The position numbers and the translations under genes are program-made. Shown piece by piece: positions 51,473 through 64,000 of a stretch of DNA of 64,000 bases. The notes beneath the pieces were generated by a model that worked only from the letters and a program-made list of their open reading frames with translations, was not told where the DNA came from and ran no database searches. Every line of letters begins with the position of its first letter. The first letter of the stretch is position 1. Source of the stretch: Nematostella vectensis (lineage: Eukaryota > Cnidaria > Anthozoa > Actiniaria > Edwardsiidae). Location: the NCBI RefSeq assembly GCF_932526225.1, contig NC_064047.1:1-64000 (forward strand). Reading direction: 5' to 3'.

Positions 51473-53419
51473 TAGAATATTTTTTTACATACTAAAAGAA
51501 AACAATTTGACTGCAAAACACTTACTGTAGGGCACTCGATATTAGGCATTACTTTCATGTGGATGTAAGGTTGAAATGTCAAAACCTTCATTAACCCGTG
51601 AACTACGCTTTAGCGTATTACACTTTGTTGTGATCTGATTCTATTGTTCTTTTTTTGTGTTTTACTAACTATTACCGTTTAACTATCACACTTTGTTTCA
51701 CGGGTTAATGAAAACCACTCTAATTACTTACAGTAATTCTTTTTTAATATTATTATTTACTTGTATAATTTAGATGAGCAATACATATTTCTTCTTGGCC
51801 TTGTAGAGCTCATCTCGTTCCTCGTAAATAACAAACAAAATGAAGTTTGTTCTTATTTGGTGCAAAGGAATCTACATTAGTTTTCTAATCAGATAATTGT
51901 TTTTTTTTAACACTCACCTGTTATTTCAACAGCTCTTACTTGAGTTTGCTTGTCTCAGAAATAGACCTTGCTTAATAAACAAATATATCTTACAAACTTA
52001 TTTAATAATAGGTAACAACTGCAATATTGTATGAAGAGAGTGCCAATCCCTTCCCCCTGCTATTGTTGACATTATGCTCAATAAACTGTTACCTCTCCCC
52101 TCTCCACCAGTTAAGCATTCTATGTATGCTTCCCTGTACAAAATGCGCCCCTTCAAATAGAACATTAAAGTTCACATACTTGTTTACTTCCTCACACTCT
52201 TTGCTTTGTGTTTTTTGTTAACTTCCTAGGAACAAATTGAATACATATAATCAATAAATCCAGCAAGCTTATTTTGCAAACTCACTTTTTTTATTATTTT
52301 TGCGCAAAACCAATCAGGATTAGGGGGGTCAAGCACAAAGAAAGAAAACGAATAAAAAAAAAGCCCATTGGCCTGGGATCGAACCCGGTCTGAAGAACAA
52401 AACGGAAACCATACATACGGATTACCCAATCGGTATGGCAGCACAAGGCTTTTACGGAAGGCTGTAAAGAACCCGAAGGCCCCAAGCACCGATATTTCCG
52501 AGCGAATATGCTGTACAACACTCTTGCAAGGTTATCCCAACCCGCGCATTAATGGGGAGGACAATAACCAGGATCCCAGGCCTGTAATACGGTTACGCCA
52601 CGCACAGCTCGCCGAGATTGTGGATGACAAAAAATAGAGGTCTATTTGGGCGTCTTGGGTCCCTTGGGGACTCGCCATGCGCACGGGCGCATCTCTTTTA
52701 TTGTGTACATGACATCAAATTAGCGAAGAAAAAAGACGCTGTTTTGGTATCATGTGAAAAGCATAAAATAAATAGAAATAAAGACGTAAGGGGTGATAAT
52801 ATTGACATATTCATATTAGAATATTGACAAAATCCGCAATATTGTCTACTTTGACTAAGTAAAGCTGTATTTTACTTTAAAGGGGCAGCAGCATAGTACT
52901 GCGCATGTCTGGAGTCAGTGTTTATTGTAGGCTTTTAAGTGTCTACAAACAGTTGAACTTTTTAAAAGCTGTCAATACCTTATTAAATAATATGCAATAT
53001 TATATTGAAAACTATGTTAATGGACAGTTTGTGGTCATTTATTTTTTGTTTAAAGTCTGCCACATGTACCAAAAGCTCATAAGTCAGTATTAGAATTTCA
53101 CTGAAGTTCATTTTGTCAGGGCTCTAGAGTTATTGCAAATCTCTTAAACATGACACTCCCCCTTTGTTTTATTTGTAGTTTTGTTCTATTATTATTATTA
53201 TTATTTTCTTTTTTAGAGGGGGAGGGGAATTCAGCTAAAAATATCCAAGGGTCAATTCAAGCAACTAGTACAAAAGATGTTTTTTTGCAGTCCTTTATTC
53301 AATATATTCAAGGTTATCATGCAATTCTGTTGTTTGACTGCATATATATATATTTTTCTTTCTTTTCATTACAAGTTCTATATGTGTAAGTGGTGACCAT
53401 AGCTATGATTACTATTATT
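51473..53419 (+). repeat. Unit 27 (short form)
   Basis: Resembles unit 3, with ggggtgata. Private changes are tgccaatccc near 52042 and gtctactttgac near 52844. Confidence 0.95.
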
Positions 53420-55372
53420 TAGAATATTTTTTTACCTACTAAAAGAAAACAATTTGACTGCAAAACACTTACTGTAGGGCACTCGATATTAGGCATTACT
53501 TTCATGTGGATGTAAGGTTGAAATGTCAAAACCTTCATTAACCCGTGAACTACGCTTAAGCGTATTACCCTTTGTTGTGATCTGATTCTATTGTTCTTTT
53601 TTGTGTTTTACTAACTATTACCGTTTAACTATCACACTTTGTTTCACGGGTGAATGAAAACCACTCTAATTACTTACAGTAATTCTTTTTTAATATTATT
53701 ATTTACTTGTATAATTTAGATGAGCAATACATATTTCTTCTTGGCCTTGTAGAGCTCATCTCGTTCCTCGTAAATAACAAACAAAATGAAGTTTGTTCTT
53801 ATTTGGTGCAAAGGAATCTACATTAGTTTTCTAATCAGATAATTGTTTTTTTTTTAACACTCACCTGTTATTTCAACAGCTCTTACTTGAGTTTGCTTGT
53901 CTCAGAAATAGACCTTGCTTAATAAACAAATATATCTTACAAACTTATTTAATAATAGGTAACAACTGCAATATTGTTTGAAGAGAGTGCCCCTCCCTTC
54001 CCCCTGCTATTGTTGACATTATGCTCAATAAACTGTTACCTCTCCCCTCTCCACCAGTTAAGCATTCTATGTATGCTTCCCTGTACAAAATGCGCCCCTT
54101 CAAATAGAACATTAAAGTTCACATACTTGTTTACTTCCTCAAACTCTTTGCTTTGTGTTTTTTGTTAACTTCCTAGGAACAAATTGAATACATATAATCA
54201 ATAAATCCAGCAAGCTTATTTTGCAAACTCACTTTTTCATTATTTTTGCGCAAAACCAATCAGGACTAGGGGGGTCAAGCACAAAGAAAGAAAACGAATA
54301 AAAAAAAAGCCCATTGGCCTGGGATCGAACCCGGTCTGAAGAACAAAACGGAAACCATACATACGGATTACCCAATAGGTATGGCAGCACAAGGCTTTTA
54401 CGGAAGGCTGTAAAGAACCCGAAGGCCCCAAGCACCGATATTTCCGAGCGAATATGCTGTACAACACTCTTGCAAAGTTATGCCAACCCGCGCATTAATG
54501 GGGAGGACAATAACCAGGATCCCAGGCCTGTAATACGGTTACGCCACGCACAGCTCGCCGAGATTGTGGATGACAAAAATTAGAGGTCCATTTTGGCGTC
54601 TTGGGTCCCTTGGGGACTCGCCATGCGCACGGGCGCATCTCTTTTATTGTGTACATGACATCAAATTAGCGAAGAAAAAAGACGCTGTTTTGGTATCATG
54701 TGAAAAGCATAAAATAAATAGAAATAAAGACGTAAGGGGGGGCGAATATTGACATATTCATATTAGAATATTGACAAAATCCGCAATATTGTCTACGCTG
54801 ACTAAGTAAAGCTGTATTTTACTTTAAAGGGGCAGCAGCATAGTACTGCGCATGTCTAGAGTCAGTGTTTATTGTAGGCTTTTAAGTGTCTACAAACAGT
54901 TGAACTTTTTAAAAGCTGTGAATACCTTATTAAATAATATGCAATATTATATTGAAAACTATGTTAATTGACAGTTTGTGGTCATTTTTTTTTTTGTTTT
55001 GTTCAAAGTCTCCCACATGTACCAAAAGCTCATAAGTCAGTATTAGAATTTCACTGAAGTTCATTGTGTCAGGGCTCTAGAGCTATTGCAAATCTCTTAA
55101 ACATGACACTCCCCCTTTGTTTTATTTTTAGTTTTGTTCTATTATTATTATTATTTTCTTTTTTAGAGGGGGAGGGGAATTCAGCTAAAAATAGCCAAAG
55201 GTCAATTCAAGCAACTAGTACAAAATATGTTTTTTTGCAGTCCTTTATTCAATATATTCAAGGTTATCATGCAATTCTGTTGTTTGACTGCATATATATA
55301 TATATTTTTTCTTTCTTTTCATTACAAGTTCTATATGTGTGAGTGGTGAGCATAGCTATGATTACTATTATT
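53420..55372 (+). repeat. Unit 28 (short form)
   Basis: Has the palindromic tacgcttaagcgta and a broken right TTAA (cgggtgaatg near 53647). Its second half is nearly the same as that of unit 29, including gttcaaagtctccc and gtgtgagtggtgagc. Confidence 0.95.
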
Positions 55373-57322
55373 TAGAATAATTTTTTACCTACTAAAAGAA
55401 AACAATTTGACTGCAAAACACTTACTGTAGGGCACTCGATATTAGGCATTACTTTCATGTGGATGTAAGGTTGAAATGTCAAAACCTTCATTAACCCGTG
55501 AACTACGCTTTAGCGTATTACACTTTGTTGTGATCTGATTCTATTGTTCTTTTTTGTGTTTTACTAACTATTACCGTTTAGCTATCACACTTTGTTTCAC
55601 GGGTTAATGAAAACCACTCTAATTACTTACAGTAATTCTTTTTTAATATTATTTACTTGTATAATTTAGATGAGCAATACATATTTCTTCTTGGCCTTGT
55701 AGAGCTCATCTCGTTCCTCATAAATAACAAACAAAATGAAGTTTGTTCTTATTTGGTGCAAAGGAATCTACATTAGTTTTCTAATCAGATAATTGTTTTT
55801 TTTTAACACTCACCTGTTATTTCAACAGCTCTTACTTGAGTTTGCTTGTCTCAGAAATAGACCTTGCTTAATAAACAAATATATCTTACAAACTTATTTA
55901 ATAATAGGTAACAACTGCAATATTGTATGAAGAGAGTGCCCCTCCCTTCCCCCTGCTATTGTTGACATTATGCTCAATAAACTGTTACCTCTCCCCTCTC
56001 CACCAGTTAAGCATTCTATGTATGCTTCCCTGTACAAAATGCGCCCCTTCAAATAGGACATTAAAGTTCACATACTTGTTTACTTCCTCAAACTCTTTGT
56101 TTTGTGTTTTTTGTTAACTTCCTAGGAACAAATTGAATACATATAATCAATAAATCCAGCAAGCTTATTTTGCAAACTCACTTTTTTTTATTATTTTTGC
56201 GCAAAACCAATCAGGATTAGGGGGGTCAAGCACAAAGAAAGAAAACGAATAAAAAAAAAGCCCATTGGCCTGGGATCGAACCCGGTCTGAAGAACAAAAC
56301 GGAAACCAAACATACGGATTACCCAATCGGTATGGCAGCACAAGGCTTTTACGGAAGGCTGTAAAGAACCCGAAGGCCCCAAGCACCGATATTTCCGAGC
56401 GAATATGCTGTACAACACTCTTGCAAGGTTATCCCAACCCGCGCATTAATGGGGAGGACAATAACCAGGATCCCAGGCCTGTAATACGGTTACACCACGC
56501 ACAGCTCGCCGAGATTGTGGATGACAAAAAATAGAGGTCTATTTGGGCGTCTTGGGTCCCTTGGGGACTCGCCATGCGCACGGGCGCATCTCTTTTATTG
56601 TGTACATGACATCAAATTAGCGAAGAAAAAAGACGCTGTTTTGGTATCATGTGAAAAGCATAAAATAAATAGAAATAAAGACGTAAGGGGGGGCGAATAT
56701 TGACATATTCATATTAGAATATTGACAAAATCCGCAATATTGTCTACGCTGACTAAGTAAAGCTGTATTTTACTTTAAAGGGGCAGCAGCATAGTACTGC
56801 GCATGTCTAGAGTCAGTGTTTATTGTAGGCTTTTAAGTGTCTACAAACAGTTGAACTTTTTAAAAGCTGTGAATACCTTATTAAATAATATGCAATATTA
56901 TATTGAAAACTATGTTAATTGACAGTTTGTGGTCATTTTTTTTTTGTTTTGTTCAAAGTCTCCCACATGTACCAAAAGCTCATAAGTCAGTATTAGAATT
57001 TCACTGAAGTTCATTGTGTCAGGGCTCTAGAGCTATTGCAAATCTCTTAAACATGACACTCCCCCTTTGTTTTATTTTTAGTTTTGTTCTATTATTATTA
57101 TTATTTTCTTTTTTAGAGGGGGAGGGGAATTCAGCTAAAAATAGCCAAAGGTCAATTCAAGCAACTAGTACAAAATATGTTTTTTTGCAGTCCTTTATTC
57201 AATATATTCAAGGTTATCATGCAATTCTGTTGTTTGACTGCATATATATATATTTTTTTTCTTTCTTTTCATTACAAGTTCTATATGTGTGAGTGGTGAG
57301 CATAGCTATGATTACTATTATT
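55373..57322 (+). repeat. Unit 29 (short form)
   Basis: Shares private variants with unit 30: caaataggacatt near 56050 and aaaccaaacatacg near 56304. Its second half is like unit 28. Confidence 0.95.
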
Positions 57323-59266
57323 TAGAATAATTTTTTACCTACTAAAAGAAAACAATTTGACTGCAAAACACTTACTGTAGGGCACTCGATATTAGGCATT
57401 ACTTTCATGTGGATGTAAGGTTGAAATGTCAAAACCTTCATTAACCCGTGAACTACGCTTTAGCGTATTACACTTTGTTGTGATCTGATTCTATTGTTCT
57501 TTTTTGTGTTTTACTAACTATTACCGTTTAGCTATCACACTTTGTTTCACGGGTTAATGAAAACCACTCTAATTACTTACAGTAATTCTTTTTTAATATT
57601 ATTTACTTGTATAATTTAGATGAGCAATACATATTTCTTCTTGGCCTTGTAGAGCTCATCTCGTTCCTCATAAATAACAAACAAAATGAAGTTTGTTCTT
57701 ATTTGGTGCAAAGGAATCTACATTAGTTTTCTAATCAGATAATTGTTTTTTTTTAACACTCACCTGTTATTTCAACAGCTCTTACTTGAGTTTGCTTGTC
57801 TCAGAAATAGACCTTGCTTAATAAACAAATATATCTTACAAACTTATTTAATAATAGGTAACAACTGCAATATTGTATGAAGAGAGTGCCCCTCCCTTCC
57901 CCCTGCTATTGTTGACATTATGCTCAATAAACTGTTACCTCTCCCCTCTCCACCAGTTAAGCATTCTATGTATGCTTCCCTGTACAAAATGCGCCCCTTC
58001 AAATAGGACATTAAAGTTCACATACTTGTTTACTTCCTCAAACTCTTTGCTTTGTGTTTTTTGTTAACTTCCTAGGAACAAATTGAATACATATAATCAA
58101 TAAATCCAGCAAGCTTATTTTGCAAACTCACTTTTTTTTATTATTTTTGCGCAAAACCAATCAGGATTAGGGGGGTCAAGCACAAAGAAAGAAAACGAAT
58201 AAAAAAAAAGCCCATTGGCCTGGGATCGAACCCGGTCTGAAGAACAAAACGGAAACCAAACATACGGATTACCCAATCGGTATGGCAGCACAAGGCTTTT
58301 ACGGAAGGCTGTAAAGAACCCGAAGGCCCTAAGCACCGATATTTCCGAGCGAATATGCTGTACAACACTCTTGCAAGGTTATCCCAACCCGCGCATTAAT
58401 GGGGAGGACAATAACCAGGATCCCAGGCCTGTAATACGGTTACACCACGCACAGCTCGCCGAGATTGTGGATGACAAAAAATAGAGGTCTATTTGGGCGT
58501 CTTGGGTCCCTTGGGGACTCGCCATGCGCACGGGCGCATCTCTTTTATTGTGTACATGACATCAAATTAGCGAAGAAAAAAGACGCTGTTTTGGTATCAT
58601 TTGAAAAGCATAAAATAAATAGAAATAAAGACGTAAGGGGTGATAATATTGACATATTCATATTAGAATATTGACAAAATCCGCAATATTGTCTACGCTG
58701 ACTAAGTAAAGCTGTATTTTACTTTAAAGGGGCAGCAGCATAGTACTGCGCATGTCTGGAGTCATTGTTTATTGTAGGCTTTTAAGTGTCTACAAACAGT
58801 TGAACTTTGTAAAAGCTGTCAATACCTTATTAAATAATATGCAAAATTATATTGAAAACTATGTTAATGGACAGTTTGTGGTCATTTTTTTTTTGTTTAA
58901 AGTCTGCCACATGTACCAAAAGCTCATAACTCAGTATTAGAATTTCACTGAAGTTCATTGTGTCAGGGCTCTAGAGCTATTGCAAATCTCTTAAACATGA
59001 CACTCCCCCTTTGTTTTATTTTTAGTTTTGTTCTATTATTATTATTATTATTTTCTTTTTTAGAGAGGGAGGGGAATTCAGCTAAAAATATCCAAGGGTC
59101 AATTCAAGCAACTAGTACAAAAGATGTTTTTTTGCAGTCCTTTATTCAATATATTCAAGGTTATCATGCAATTCTGTTGTTTGACTGCATATATATATTT
59201 TTTTCTTTCTTTTCATTACAAGTTCTATATGTGTAAGTGGTGACCATAGCTATGATTACTATTATT
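57323..59266 (+). repeat. Unit 30 (short form)
   Basis: The first about 1.25 kb is a near copy of unit 29. At about 58.6 kb it switches to the ggggtgata haplotype of units 2, 26 and 31. Confidence 0.95.
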
Positions 59267-61216
59267 TAGAATATTTTTTACCTACTAAAAGAAAACAATT
59301 TGACTGCAAAACACTTACTGTAGGGCACTCGATATTAGGCATTACTTTCATGTGGATGTAAGGTTGAAATGTCAAAACCTTCATTAACCCGTGAACTACG
59401 CTTTAGCGTATTACACTTTGTTGTGATCTGATTCTATTGTTCTTTTTTGTGTTTTACTAACTATTACCGTTTAACTATCACACTTTGTTTCACGGGTTAA
59501 TGAAAACCACTCTAATTACTTACAGTAATTCTTTTTTAATATTATTATTTACTTGTATAATTTAGATGAGCAATACATATTTCTTCTTGGCCTTGTAGAG
59601 CTCATCTCGTTCCTCGTAAATAACAAACAAAATGAAGTTTGTTCTTATTTGGTGCAAAGGAATCTACATTAGTTGTCTAATCAGATAATTGTTTTTTTTT
59701 TTAACACTCACCTGTTATTTCAACAGCTCTTACTTGAGTTTGCTTGTCTCAGAAATAGACCTTGCTTAATAAACAAATATATCTTACAAACTTATTTAAT
59801 AATAGGTAACAACTGCAATATTGTATGAAGAGAGTGCCCCTCCCTTCCCCCTGCTATTGTTGACATTATGCTCAATAAACTGTTACCTCTCCCCTCTCCA
59901 CCAGTTAAGCATTCTATGTATGCTTCCCTGTACAAAATGCGCCCCTTCAAATAGAACATTAAAGTTCACATACTTGTTTACTTCCTCAAACTCTTTGCTT
60001 TGTGTTTTTTGTTAACTTCCTAGGAACAAATTGAATACATATAATCAATAAATCCAGCAAGCTTATTTTGCAAACTCACTTTTTTTTATTATTTTTAAGC
60101 AAAACCAATCAGGATTAGGGGGGTCAAGCACAAAGAAAGAAAACGAATAAAAAAAAAGCCCATTGGCCTGGGATCGAACCCGGTCTGAAGAACAAAACGG
60201 AAACCATACATACGGATTACCCAATCGGTATGGCAGCACAAGGCTTTTACGGAAGGCTGTAAAGAACCCGAAGGCCCCAAGCACCGATATTTCCGAGCGA
60301 ATATGCTGTACAACACTCTTGCAAGGTTATCCCAACCCGCGCATTAATGGGGAGGACAATAACCCGGATCCCAGGCCTGTAATACGGTTACACCACGCAC
60401 AGCTCGCCGAGATTGTGGATGACAAAAAATAGAGGTCTATTTGGGCGTCTTGGGTCCCTTGGGGACTCGCCATGCGCACGGGCGCATCTCTTTTATTGTG
60501 TACATGACATCAAATTAGCGTAGAAAAAAGACGCTGTTTTGGTATCATGTGAAAAGCATAAAATAAATAGAAATAAAGACGTAAGGGGTGATAATATTGA
60601 CATATTCATATTAGAATATTGACAAAATCCGCAATATTGTCTACGCTGACTAAGTAAAGCTGTATTTTACTTTAAAGGGGCAGCAGCATAGTACTGCGCA
60701 TGTCTGGAGTCATTGTTTATTGTAGGCTTTTAAGTGTCTACAAACAGTTGAACTTTGTAAAAGCTGTCAATACCTTATTAAATAATATGCAAAATTATAT
60801 TGAAAACTATGTTAATGGACAGTTTGTGGTCATTTTTTTTTGTTTAAAGTCTGCCACATGTACCAAAAGCTCATAACTCAGTATTAGAATTTCACTGAAG
60901 TTCATTGTGTCAGGGCTCTAGAGCTATTGCAAATCTCTTAAACATGACACTCCCCCTTTGTTTTATTTTTAGTTTTGTTCTATTATTATTATTATTATTA
61001 TTTTCTTTTTTAGAGGGGGAGGGGAATTCAGCTAAAAATATCCAAAGGTCAATTCAAGCAACTAGTACAAAAGATGTTTTTTTGCAGTCCTTTATTCAAT
61101 ATATTCAAGGTTATCATGCAATTCTGTTGTTTGACTGCATATATATATTTTTTTCTTTCTTTTCATTACAAGTTCTATATGTGTAAGTGGTGACCATAGC
61201 TATGATTACTATTATT
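59267..61216 (+). repeat. Unit 31 (short form)
   Basis: Has ggggtgata near 60586. Private changes are atttttaagcaaaacc near 60091 and ataacccggatcc near 60360. Confidence 0.95.
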
Positions 61217-63163
61217 TAGAATATTTTTTTACCTACTAAAAGAAAACAATTTGACTGCAAAACACTTACTGTAGGGCACTCGATATTAGGCATTACTTTC
61301 ATGTGGATGTAAGGTTGAAATGTCAAAACCTTCATTAACCCGTGAACTACGCTTTAGCGTATTACACTTTGTTGTGATCTGATTCTATTGTTCTTTTTTG
61401 TGTTTTACTAACTATTACCGTTTAACTATCACACTTTGTTTCACGGGTTAATGAAAACCACTCTAATTACTTACAGTAATTCTTTTTTAATATTATTATT
61501 TACTTGTATAATTTAGATGAGCAATACATATTTCTTCTTGGCCTTGTAGAGCTCATCTCGTTCCTCGTAAATAACAAACAAAATGAAGTTTGTTCTTATT
61601 TGGTGCAAAGGAATCTACATTAGTTTTCTAATCAGATAATTGTTTTTTTTTTAACACTCACCTGTTATTTCAACAGCTCTTACTTGAGTTTGCTTGTCTC
61701 AGAAATAGACCTTGCTTAATAAACAAATATATCTTACAAACTTATTTAATAATAGGTAACAACTGCAATATTGTATGAAGAGAGTGCCCCTCCCTTCCCC
61801 CTGCTATTGTTGACATTATGCTCAATAAACTGTTACCTCTCCCCTCTCCACCAGTTAAGCATTCTATGTATGCTTCCCTGTACAAAATGCGCCCCTTCAA
61901 ATAGAACATTAAAGTTCACATACTTGTTTACTTCCTCAAACTCTTTGCTTTGTGTTTTTTGTTAACTTCCTAGGAACAAATTGAATACATATAATCAATA
62001 AATCCAGCAAGCTTATTTTGCAAACTCACTTTTTTTATTATTTTTGCGCAAAACCAATCAGGATTAGGGGGGTCAAGCACAAAGAAAGAAAACGAATAAA
62101 AAAAAAGCCCATTGGCCTGGGATCGAACCCGGTCTGAAGAACAAAACGGAAACCATACATACGGATTACCCAATCGGTATGGCAGCACAAGGCTTTTACG
62201 GAAGGCTGTAAAGAACCCGAAGGCCCCAAGCACCGATATTTCCGAGCGAATATGCTGTACAACACTCTTGCAAGGTTATCCCAACCCGCGTATTAATGGG
62301 GAGGACAATAACCAGGATCCCAGGCCTGTAATACGGTTACGCCACGCACAGCTCGCCGAGATTGTGGATGACAAAAAATAGAGGTCTATTTGGGCGTCTT
62401 GGGTCCCTTGGGGACTCGCCATGCGCACGGGCGCATCTCTTTTATTGTGTACATGACATCAAATTAGCGAAGAAAAAAGACGCTGTTTTGGTATCATGTG
62501 AAAAGCATAAAATAAATAGAAATAAAGACGTAAGGGGTGATAATATTGACATATTCATATTAGAATATTGACAAAATCCGCAATATTGTCTACGCTGACT
62601 AAGTAAAGCTGTATTTTACTTTAAAGTGGCAGCAGCATAGTACTGCGCATGTCTGGAGTCAGTGTTTATTGTAGGCTTTTAAGTGTCTACAAACAGTTGA
62701 ACTTTTTAAAAGCTGTCAATACCTTATTAAATAATATGCAATATTACATTGAAAACTATGTTAATGGACAGTTTGTGGTCATTTTTTTTTTGTTTAAAGT
62801 CTGCCACATGTACCAAAAGCTCATAAGTCAGTATTAGAATTTCACTGAAGTTCATTGTGTCAGGGCTCTAGAGCTATTGCAAATCTCTTAAACATGACAC
62901 TCCCCCTTTGTTTTATTTTTAGTTTTGTTCTATTATTATTATTATTATTTTCTTTTTTAGAGGGGGAGGGGAATTCAGCTAAAAATATCCAAGGGTCAAT
63001 TCAATCAACTAGTACAAAAGATGTTTTTTTGCAGTCCTTTATTCAATATATTCAAGGTTATCATGCAATTCTGTTGTTTGACTGCATATATATATATTTT
63101 TCTTTCTTTTCATTACAAGTTCTATATGTGTAAGTGGTGACCATAGCTATGATTACTATTATT
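61217..63163 (+). repeat. Unit 32 (short form)
   Basis: Has ggggtgata near 62534. Private changes are cgcgtattaatgg near 62288 and taaagtggcagc near 62623. Unlike units 4, 24 and 28 it lacks tctattttggcg, so the four-unit phase breaks here. Confidence 0.95.
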
Positions 63164-64000
63164 TAGAATATTTTTTTACCTACTAAAAGAAAACAATTTG
63201 ACTGCAAAACACTTACTGTAGGGCACTCGATATTAGGCATTACTTTCATGTGGATGTAAGGTTGAAATGTCAAAACCTTCATTAACCCGTGAACTACGCT
63301 TAAGCGTATTACACTTTGTTGTGATCTGATTCTATTGTTCTTTTTTGTGTTTTACTAACTATTACCGTTTAACTATCACACTTTGTTTCACGGGTTAATG
63401 AAAACCACTCTAATTACTTACAGTAATTCTTTTTTAATATTATTATTTACTTGTATAATTTAGATGAGCAATACATATTTCTTCTTGGACTTGTAGAGCT
63501 CATCTCGTTCCTCGTAAATAACAAACAAAATGAAGTTTGTTCTTATTTGGTGCAAAGGAATCTACATTAGTTTTCTAATCAGATAATTGTTTTTTTTTTT
63601 TAACACTCACCTGTTATTTCAACAGCTCTTACTTGAGTTTGCTTGTCTCAGAAATAGACCTTGCTTAATAAACAAATATATCTTACAAACTTATTTAATA
63701 ATAGGTAACAACTGCAATATTGTATGAAGAGAGTGCCCCTCCCTTCCCCCTGCTATTGTTGACATTATGCTCAATAAACTGTTACCTCTCCCCTCTCCAC
63801 CAGTTAAGCATTCTATGTATGCTTCCCTGTACAAAATGCGCCCCTTCAAATAGAACATTAAAGTTCACATACTTGTTTACTTCCTCAAACTCTTTTCTTT
63901 GTGTTTTTTGTTAACTTCCTAGGAACAAATTGAATACATATAATCAATAAATCCAGCAAGCTTATTTTGCAAACTCACTTTTTTATTATTTTTGCGCAAA
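63164..64000 (+). repeat. Unit 33 (partial, cut by the window end)
   Basis: The first 837 bp of a unit, ending just before the tRNA-like element. It has the palindromic tacgcttaagcgta inside the MITE and a private cttggacttg near 63485. Confidence 0.95.

Larger units (their letters stand above)
1..64000. repeat. Macrosatellite array, about 2-kb unit, 32 full copies plus one partial
   Basis: The whole window is head-to-tail copies of one unit. Taking the phase from the motif tagaata (tggaata in two units), units start at 1, 1947, 3893, 5839, 7783, 9906, 11915, 13920, 15906, 17909, 19858, 21811, 23811, 25808, 27814, 29814, 31817, 33821, 35821, 37773, 39729, 41726, 43680, 45628, 47581, 49529, 51473, 53420, 55373, 57323, 59267, 61217 and 63164. 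Lengths run from 1944 to 2009 bp, apart from unit 5 at 2123 bp. All units have the same orientation and are highly similar; most differences are single bases and homopolymer or microsatellite length changes. No unique sequence is seen at either edge. Short open frames recur in every unit on both strands but overlap one another, use TTG starts and break in some units, so none is called as a gene. Confidence 0.98.

Noticed and set aside
1-64000. CRISPR array, because of the regular repeats
   Set aside because: The period is 2 kb with no short repeat/spacer structure and no cas genes.

Overview
The window is one uninterrupted tandem array (a macrosatellite). A unit of about 1.95-2.0 kb occurs 32 times in full, all in the same orientation, followed by an 837-bp partial 33rd unit. 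No unique flanking DNA is present at either end, so the array extends beyond both edges. The sequence is AT-rich, with one more GC-rich block per unit. I find no credible protein-coding gene, no rRNA, no bacterial operon structure and no CRISPR. A tRNA-derived SINE in one unit, poly-A/T tracts, microsatellites and a piggyBac-like MITE point to an invertebrate metazoan nuclear genome. Cnidarian or another non-vertebrate is a guess, not a demonstration.

Layout of a unit, using unit 1 (phase set arbitrarily at the first base): (i) 119-235, a 117-bp TTAA-bounded inverted-repeat element resembling a piggyBac-type MITE; (ii) about 240-780, AT-rich DNA with a pyrimidine-rich tract at 564-582; (iii) 833-842, a CCAAT-box-like site; (iv) 888-969 minus strand, a tRNA-like sequence with a perfect Pol III B box, a 3' end resembling tRNA-Gly, and an immediate T-run terminator at 879-887; (v) about 970-1220, the GC-rich block ending in a small hairpin at 1202-1217; (vi) 1382-1402, a 7-bp-stem hairpin; (vii) 1711-1727 (TTA)n and 1863-1880 (AT)n microsatellites near the unit end.

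Layout of the array: units fall into a long form (about 2.0 kb, carrying an extra segment of about 51 bp) and a short form (about 1.95 kb). Units 1-4 are short, 5-9 long, 10-11 short, 12-18 long, 19-20 short, 21 long, and 22-32 short. Unit 5 (7783-9905) is the only grossly rearranged copy: it lost 298 bp and gained a 418-bp minus-strand SINE inside its tRNA-like B box. Units within 25058-37073 form a very recent tandem duplication of a three-unit block (6009 and 6007 bp). Shared diagnostic variants also show a four-unit higher-order periodicity linking units 1-4 with units 24-30, a single-unit duplication at about 54.6-58.6 kb, and patchwork sharing elsewhere. This pattern is expected from unequal crossing-over and gene conversion.

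No set of genes works together here. The most plausible function is that of a structural or heterochromatic satellite in which every unit carries a Pol III/TFIIIC-type element on the minus strand. Whether that element is transcribed or binds TFIIIC cannot be told from sequence alone.
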